Assembly (NCBI GenBank): GCA_019239825.1
Contig: JAFAZK010000316.1
Span: forward strand, 1 to 38,950
DNA: 38,950 bases
Direction: 5' to 3'
Origin: Verrucomicrobiota bacterium
Lineage (GTDB): Bacteria; Verrucomicrobiota; Verrucomicrobiia; Chthoniobacterales; JAFAMB01
The first letter of the stretch is position 1. Every line of letters starts with the position of its first letter. Shown in pieces: positions 35,392-38,950 of this stretch. A program made the translations under genes and the position numbers. The notes under the pieces are model-generated. The model did not search any database. It was not told the origin of the DNA and saw only the letters and a list, made by a program, of their open reading frames with translations.

Positions 35392-36294
35392 CTAATTGAT
35401 CGGGCCCTTTACCCCGCGCGCCTCGACTTCGGCAATGAATTCACCGACCGATCGCCCGATTGTTTCCGGATGGTCCTCCTGCAGATAGTGGATGCCGGCA
35501 CCGAGTTTAACGAGCCTGCAGTCATGCAGTTTTTGGGCGAGATCTTCAGCCATCGCGGGTGAAACGAGAGCGCCGGGATCGGCCGCGAAGAGAAGTTTTG
35601 GATAGGTCGATGCAGCTAGACTCGCGTGCGCCTTCTCAACGGTAGCAACGACGTCAGCCGGTTGCCCGGCGATTGGGAGCTCGTTCGGGAAGCGCCAGGT
35701 TGGTCGCCGTGATTGTGGCGTCGAAAAGGGAGCACGGTAGACTGCCATTTCTTCGCCGGTGAGCTTGCGTACAACCGAACCCGGCAGCACCCGCTCAATG
35801 AAGGCGTTTTCTTCAAGGATCAGTTTCTCTCCTTCTCCGGGTGTCCGAAACTTGCGGAAGATGTCGCGTGTTGCGGAATCTCTGGCAAACTCGTCCCAAG
35901 TCGGGATCGCCCAGATGAACTCAAAGAAGGCTAACCCGCGCACGAATTCGGGTCGGCGCGCAGCCAAATGAAAAGCGAGAGCGGTTCCCCAGTCATGCGC
36001 GATGAGGTAGGCGGAGGCGATCCCAGCCTTCGCGATGAAGGCGTCGAGGTAGCGCACGTGATCCTCGAATCGATATGCGATGTCTGGTTTGCCCGATTGG
36101 CCAAAGCCGATGAGGTCCGGAGCAATGCAATGCGCGACCTCTGCGACATGGGGGATGACGTTACGCCATAGGTAGGACGAGGTCGGATTACCGTGCAGGA
36201 GGAGCGCTGCCGGGGCGTCTGCTCGGCCCGCTTCGTGATAGGCCATTTCGGAGTCGAGAACGGAGAGCTTGGGGAGGTTCATGTCTGGGTTCAT
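35392..36294 (-). CDS. dhaA: Haloalkane dehalogenase (DhaA-like, HLD-II)
   Basis: The enzyme hydrolyses carbon-halogen bonds of haloalkanes to alcohol and halide. The 300-residue alpha/beta hydrolase has nucleophile D101 (AHDWGTAL), halide-binding N36 (LLHGNPTSS) and W102, catalytic acid E125 (FFEFIWAIPTWDEF) and base H269 (GAGIHYLQED). These align with D106, N41, W107, E130 and H272 of Rhodococcus DhaA, and the WRFPNELPIAG block is also conserved. All pentad residues are present, so activity is plausible. Its ATG overlaps the tetR stop (ATGA), and an alternative ATG lies four codons in. The pair looks like a small inducible operon. The natural substrate is unknown. Confidence 0.92.
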   Translation of the reverse strand: MNPDMNLPKLSVLDSEMAYHEAGRADAPAALLLHGNPTSSYLWRNVIPHVAEVAHCIAPDLIGFGQSGKPDIAYRFEDHVRYLDAFIAKAGIASAYLIAHDWGTALAFHLAARRPEFVRGLAFFEFIWAIPTWDEFARDSATRDIFRKFRTPGEGEKLILEENAFIERVLPGSVVRKLTGEEMAVYRAPFSTPQSRRPTWRFPNELPIAGQPADVVATVEKAHASLAASTYPKLLFAADPGALVSPAMAEDLAQKLHDCRLVKLGAGIHYLQEDHPETIGRSVGEFIAEVEARGVKGPIN

Positions 36295-36884
36295 GTCGAT
36301 GGTTCCTTGAATACGGTGGCAAACACGATGCGTTTAAAGCGTTCGAGCGGTTCGGCATTGCGCTCGACTTTCATTCGGAGGATGGCGCCTTCCCAAGACG
36401 AGAGCAGGAATTCAGCTAGCTCTTCCGCTGCAAACGTCGCTGCGATCTCGCCGGTCGCTTGGCCTTGGGCGATGCAGGTAGCGAAGGGAGTGCGCCACTC
36501 GATAAAGATACTAGCCAAGCGTGCGCGTAGCATTTCGCTTTGTGGCGCGGCTTCGAGGCTGAAATCGCCAATTAAGCACCCGCGGCCAAACTCATCCTTG
36601 GCGAGACGGTCTGTGATGATGTCTAGATAACGGTTGAGCCTTTCGCGGGGTGTTCGGCTGCTATCCTCGAGCGCTTCCGAAACAACGCGTTTTAGATCGT
36701 CGAAGTAACGGTCCAGCACCTCACGAGCGAACTCCTCTTTCGAGCGAAAATGATTGGTAAACGAGCCCTGTGGCGCCGGTGCTCCAGCCACGATGTCGCG
36801 CACGCTAGCGCCGACGTACCCTTTGCGGAACATGACTTTAAGTCCGGCTTCAAGGATTTGTTCACGGAGGGATTGTCTAGCCAC
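36291..36884 (-). CDS. TetR/AcrR-family repressor
   Basis: The 197-residue protein has the TetR helix-turn-helix in its first 50 residues (REQILEAGLKVMFRKGYVGASVRDIVAGA ... GSFTNHFRSKEEF) and a ligand-binding helical C-terminal domain with FGRGCLIGDFSLEAA. Such repressors release DNA when they bind a small ligand. Its stop overlaps the dhaA start, so it probably controls dhaA and itself. A palindrome stands eight bases upstream of its start and is the likely operator. The inducer might be a haloalkane or its product; this is inference. A CAGC-like ribosome site is not obvious. Confidence 0.9.
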   Translation of the reverse strand: MARQSLREQILEAGLKVMFRKGYVGASVRDIVAGAPAPQGSFTNHFRSKEEFAREVLDRYFDDLKRVVSEALEDSSRTPRERLNRYLDIITDRLAKDEFGRGCLIGDFSLEAAPQSEMLRARLASIFIEWRTPFATCIAQGQATGEIAATFAAEELAEFLLSSWEGAILRMKVERNAEPLERFKRIVFATVFKEPST

Positions 36885-36891
36885 GCCGTTA

Positions 36892-36909
36892 AATACGTAC
36901 GAACGTATT
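36892..36909. promoter_or_regulatory. TetR operator candidate
   Basis: AATACGT (36892-36898) and ACGTATT (36903-36909) form a perfect inverted repeat around ACGA, just upstream of the tetR start. The location and the TACG/CGTA content are typical of TetR autorepression sites. Confidence 0.7.
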
Positions 36910-37011
36910 AGTCGTCAAGCGACTTTCCTTTCCACGCCGCTAACAATTGATTTTAGGCTTCTGATTCGGCCCGATCACGTGCTCGCGCCGACAAGCCTAT
37001 ACGCCGATACG

Positions 37012-37437
37012 CTACTCGGTCCCGCCTCTCAGGGCTGCCTCCAGTGCGTGCCACCCGAGCGTGGCGCACTTCAAGCGCTGAGGAAACTTCTTCACACCAG
37101 CAAGCGCGCGTAAATGGCCGAGACCCTCGCTCGCGCCATCCTTAGTAAGAAAATCAATGAAATGTCTTTGTAACGCCAATGCCTGTTCTTGAGTCGTCCC
37201 CTTTACCTGCAAGGTCATTAACGAGGTCGACGCCGTGCAGATCGCGCATGCCTGCGCCTGGAACGAAATAGTCTCGATCTTGCCTTCAGCCGACTTCAGC
37301 ACGAACACCGTTACTTCATCGCCACAGGCCGGATTGTAGCCCGAACCGTGGGTCGCCGGCGGAGGCAATACCCCGCTATTACGAGGTCGCTTCGAGTGAT
37401 CGAGGATGATTTCTTGGTACAGCTCGTCGAAGTCCAT
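37012..37437 (-). CDS. sufU: SufU-type iron-sulfur/sulfur-relay protein
   Basis: SufU accepts sulfur from SufS and passes it on during Fe-S cluster assembly. The 141-residue protein, counted from the ATG at 37437, has the family residues C38 (YNPACGDEV) with D40, C64 (QACAICTAS), and C124 (LKCATLGWHAL), plus the start LYQEIILDHSKRPRN. These are the zinc/cluster ligands of Bacillus SufU. A GTG one codon upstream is the alternative start. It lies downstream of sufS on the same strand but separated by 155 bases that contain a heptamer inverted repeat. sufB, sufC and sufD are not in the window and probably lie beyond its right edge, or elsewhere. Confidence 0.92.
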   Translation of the reverse strand: MDFDELYQEIILDHSKRPRNSGVLPPPATHGSGYNPACGDEVTVFVLKSAEGKIETISFQAQACAICTASTSLMTLQVKGTTQEQALALQRHFIDFLTKDGASEGLGHLRALAGVKKFPQRLKCATLGWHALEAALRGGTE

Positions 37438-37443
37438 CACGGG

Positions 37444-37582
37444 GTTCTAGGTTTCAGGTTGTACGTTATAGGTACTACTTTGGGGTTTCGCCGCTCCAAA
37501 AACCCGTCATCGGGCCTTTAGCGATGGGCCAAGCGCCATTTGCAACTTAGAACTTATAACTTAAAACCTAAAACTTCTAACC
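37444..37582. repeat. Heptamer inverted repeat (ACYTANA units)
   Basis: The right arm (about 37542-37582) is ACTTAGA, ACTTATA, ACTTAAA, ACCTAAA, ACTTCTA in strict seven-base phase. The left arm (about 37444-37476) read in reverse is ACCTATA, ACGTACA, ACCTGAA, ACCTAGA. The arms can pair with mismatches across a centre of about 65 bases. It sits inside the sufS-sufU gap. The unit differs from the CAGTAAT heptamers at 30819 but the arrangement is the same. Confidence 0.8.
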
Positions 37583-37592
37583 GTCTGACGGG

Positions 37593-38825
37593 CTAACCGA
37601 AGTATTTGGAGGCCGAGTGGAGAACCTCGACTAAGCGATCGAGTTCGGGTTCTGTGTTGTACAGATAGAAGCTGGCTCTGGCAGTAGCATGTAATCCCAG
37701 CTTACGCACGAGGGGCTGATTGCAGTGATGTCCGCCGCGTAGCGCCACCCCATGCTGATCCGCAAATGCCACCAAGTCGTGAGCATGAATCTTGGCCAAT
37801 TGAAAGCTGACGATTCCCGCCCGCTCGCCGACAGGGCCAAATACTCGTAGATCCGGTATCTCGCGTAGCCGATCCGCCGCAATACTACCAAAATGATGAT
37901 CGTTCTCTCGAATCGAATCCCGTCCGACCCGGTCAAGGTAGTCGAGCGCGGCGGCCAATCCGACCGCGCCGGCTATGTGCGGAGTGCCCGCCTCGAAGCG
38001 GTGAGGGGGAGGCTTCCATTCTGCTCCTTCGTAAGTAACGCTGACGATCATTTCGCCGCCGGTCTGATACGGTTCCATTTTTTCCAGCAGGCTTTTTCTT
38101 CCGTACAAAACCCCGATCCCGGTTGGACCGCAGCATTTGTGGCCCGAAAAAGCTAGGAAATCACAATCGATTGCTCTGACATCCAGCGGCATATGCCCGG
38201 CGCTTTGGGCTGCGTCGATCAGTGTCACCGCGCCGTGCTGATGAGCCGTACGACAGACTTCGGCCACCGGATTGATTCTGCCCAGTGAATTCGAGATATG
38301 CGTGAGTGCGACGATCCGAATCGGATTATTCGTAAGAATCGTATCGAGTTGCGACCAATCGATTTCTCCCTCGTCTCCCGTCACCGTCAAGAAATGGAGC
38401 TTCGCTCCGACGCGCCTGGCGACAATCTGCCACGGGATCAGATTGGCGTGATGTTCCATCTGCGTGAGCAAAATGCCATCACCTGGCTTGAGCGCGTTCT
38501 CTGCCCAGGAAGAGGCGACCAAATTAATTGATTCGGTCGTGCCTCGAGTGAAAATAATCGATTCCGGTTCCTCGGCGTTCAGGAAAGTGGCAACCCGCTG
38601 TCGCGCATTTTCGTAAAGCGTAGTAGCCCGATTGCTGAGGGCGTGCAGCCCTCTATGCACGTTAGCGTGATCGTGCCGGTAATACCGGCTTAGCTCGTCG
38701 ATCACGCTGGTCGGCCGCTGTGTCGAAGCCGCGTTATCCAGGTACACCAAAGGGTATCCATTGACCGTTTGATCAAGGATCGGAAAATCGGGGCGAAACC
38801 TCTCTGCCAGCGAAGGGCCAGTCAC
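37593..38825 (-). CDS. sufS: Cysteine desulfurase SufS
   Basis: SufS removes sulfur from cysteine with PLP and forms a persulfide for Fe-S assembly. The 410-residue protein has the PLP lysine K230 (FSGHKCCGPTGIGVLYG), the N-terminal YLDNAASTQRP and HANVHRGLHALS segments, TRGTTESINLVA, MEHHANLIPW, and the active-site cysteine C368 in ALRGGHHCNQPL. The missing IscS-type flexible loop and the RGGHHC motif mark the group II SufS class. The start is GTG at 38825; no ATG is in frame nearby. A tandem heptamer array lies 40 bases upstream. It is followed by sufU. Confidence 0.95.
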   Translation of the reverse strand: MTGPSLAERFRPDFPILDQTVNGYPLVYLDNAASTQRPTSVIDELSRYYRHDHANVHRGLHALSNRATTLYENARQRVATFLNAEEPESIIFTRGTTESINLVASSWAENALKPGDGILLTQMEHHANLIPWQIVARRVGAKLHFLTVTGDEGEIDWSQLDTILTNNPIRIVALTHISNSLGRINPVAEVCRTAHQHGAVTLIDAAQSAGHMPLDVRAIDCDFLAFSGHKCCGPTGIGVLYGRKSLLEKMEPYQTGGEMIVSVTYEGAEWKPPPHRFEAGTPHIAGAVGLAAALDYLDRVGRDSIRENDHHFGSIAADRLREIPDLRVFGPVGERAGIVSFQLAKIHAHDLVAFADQHGVALRGGHHCNQPLVRKLGLHATARASFYLYNTEPELDRLVEVLHSASKYFG

Positions 38826-38869
38826 AAAGCATTGTCGTACTGGCTGCAGGGGGTTGCAACCACGGTGAA

Positions 38870-38925
38870 CAGTGAGCAGTGAGCAGTGAGCAGTAAGCAG
38901 TAAGCAGTAAGCAGTAAGCAGTAAG
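38870..38925. repeat. Tandem heptamer array upstream of sufS
   Basis: Eight perfect seven-base units follow without a gap: three CAGTGAG and then five CAGTAAG, with degenerate units (CAGGGTG, AGGAGTG) to about 38939. It is close in sequence to the CAGTAAT/CAGTGAT units at 30819. The window ends shortly after, so an inverted partner arm may lie just outside. Confidence 0.9.
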
Positions 38926-38950
38926 CAGGGTGAGGAGTGAGGGGTGGGTT

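Noticed and set aside
36193..36630. Plus-strand open frame of 145 codons
   Set aside because: Antisense to dhaA and tetR, which overlap in a standard ATGA and have full family motifs.
38870..38939. Possible CRISPR-like array
   Set aside because: Units are only seven bases with no spacers; there are no cas genes in the window.

Overview
The window is about 39 kb of bacterial chromosome, dense with housekeeping genes and of moderate GC. It is most like Verrucomicrobia, probably a soil lineage near Chthoniobacterales. That placement is inference, resting on the ftsK / RodZ-like / rimO / degT-like / hflX series, a TopB with reiterated C-terminal domains, the alpha-E plus circularly permuted ATP-grasp pair, and abundant heptamer and palindromic intergenic repeats. 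No phage, IS transposase, CRISPR array or rRNA gene was seen.

Layout. 1-225: the start of a mannose-6-phosphate isomerase gene (minus), cut by the window edge. 307-563: a nested heptamer inverted repeat. 601-7900: a tight plus-strand series with ftsK, a RodZ-like membrane regulator, rimO, a DegT-family aminotransferase and hflX. 8095-11005 (minus): an exported TPR protein and hisG. 11143-13134: transketolase. 13341-16976: a sulfate-assimilation operon (cysH, cysD, cysNC) with a strong palindrome before its first codon and a hairpin terminator. 17021-19478 (minus): alpha-E and ATP-grasp proteins. 19929-23253 (plus): a YugP-type membrane zinc peptidase and ppk1. 23330-28194 (minus): tRNA-Leu(GAG), aroB, dprA, topB. 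28528-31673 (minus): a deoxynucleoside-kinase-like P-loop protein, a MalE-like binding protein and a zinc alcohol dehydrogenase. 31827-35298: two tandem paralogous MFS_3 exporters with a soluble C-terminal domain. 35392-36884 (minus): a tetR-dhaA operon for a haloalkane dehalogenase, with a palindromic operator. 37012-38825 (minus): sufU and sufS for Fe-S cluster assembly.

How genes work together. cysH, cysD and cysNC activate and reduce sulfate, and sufS/sufU mobilise cysteine sulfur; CysH, RimO and other Fe-S proteins are possible consumers. The tetR-dhaA pair looks like a self-contained inducible dehalogenation module. MalE has no ABC permease in view.

The most unusual material is intergenic. 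(i) Heptanucleotide arrays occur at four loci, three of them arranged as head-to-head inverted repeats that could fold into long hairpins; the heptamer sequence differs between loci. (ii) Two copies of a composite palindromic element (282 and 226 bp) are built from four alternating copies of a GGGAGCCGC core, with a decayed fragment elsewhere. (iii) A third element of about 290 bp has TAGGGCGAG-type ends. They look like REP/BIME- or MITE-like repeats, but no mobilising enzyme is visible. None of the coding genes forms an evidently new defence or biosynthetic system.
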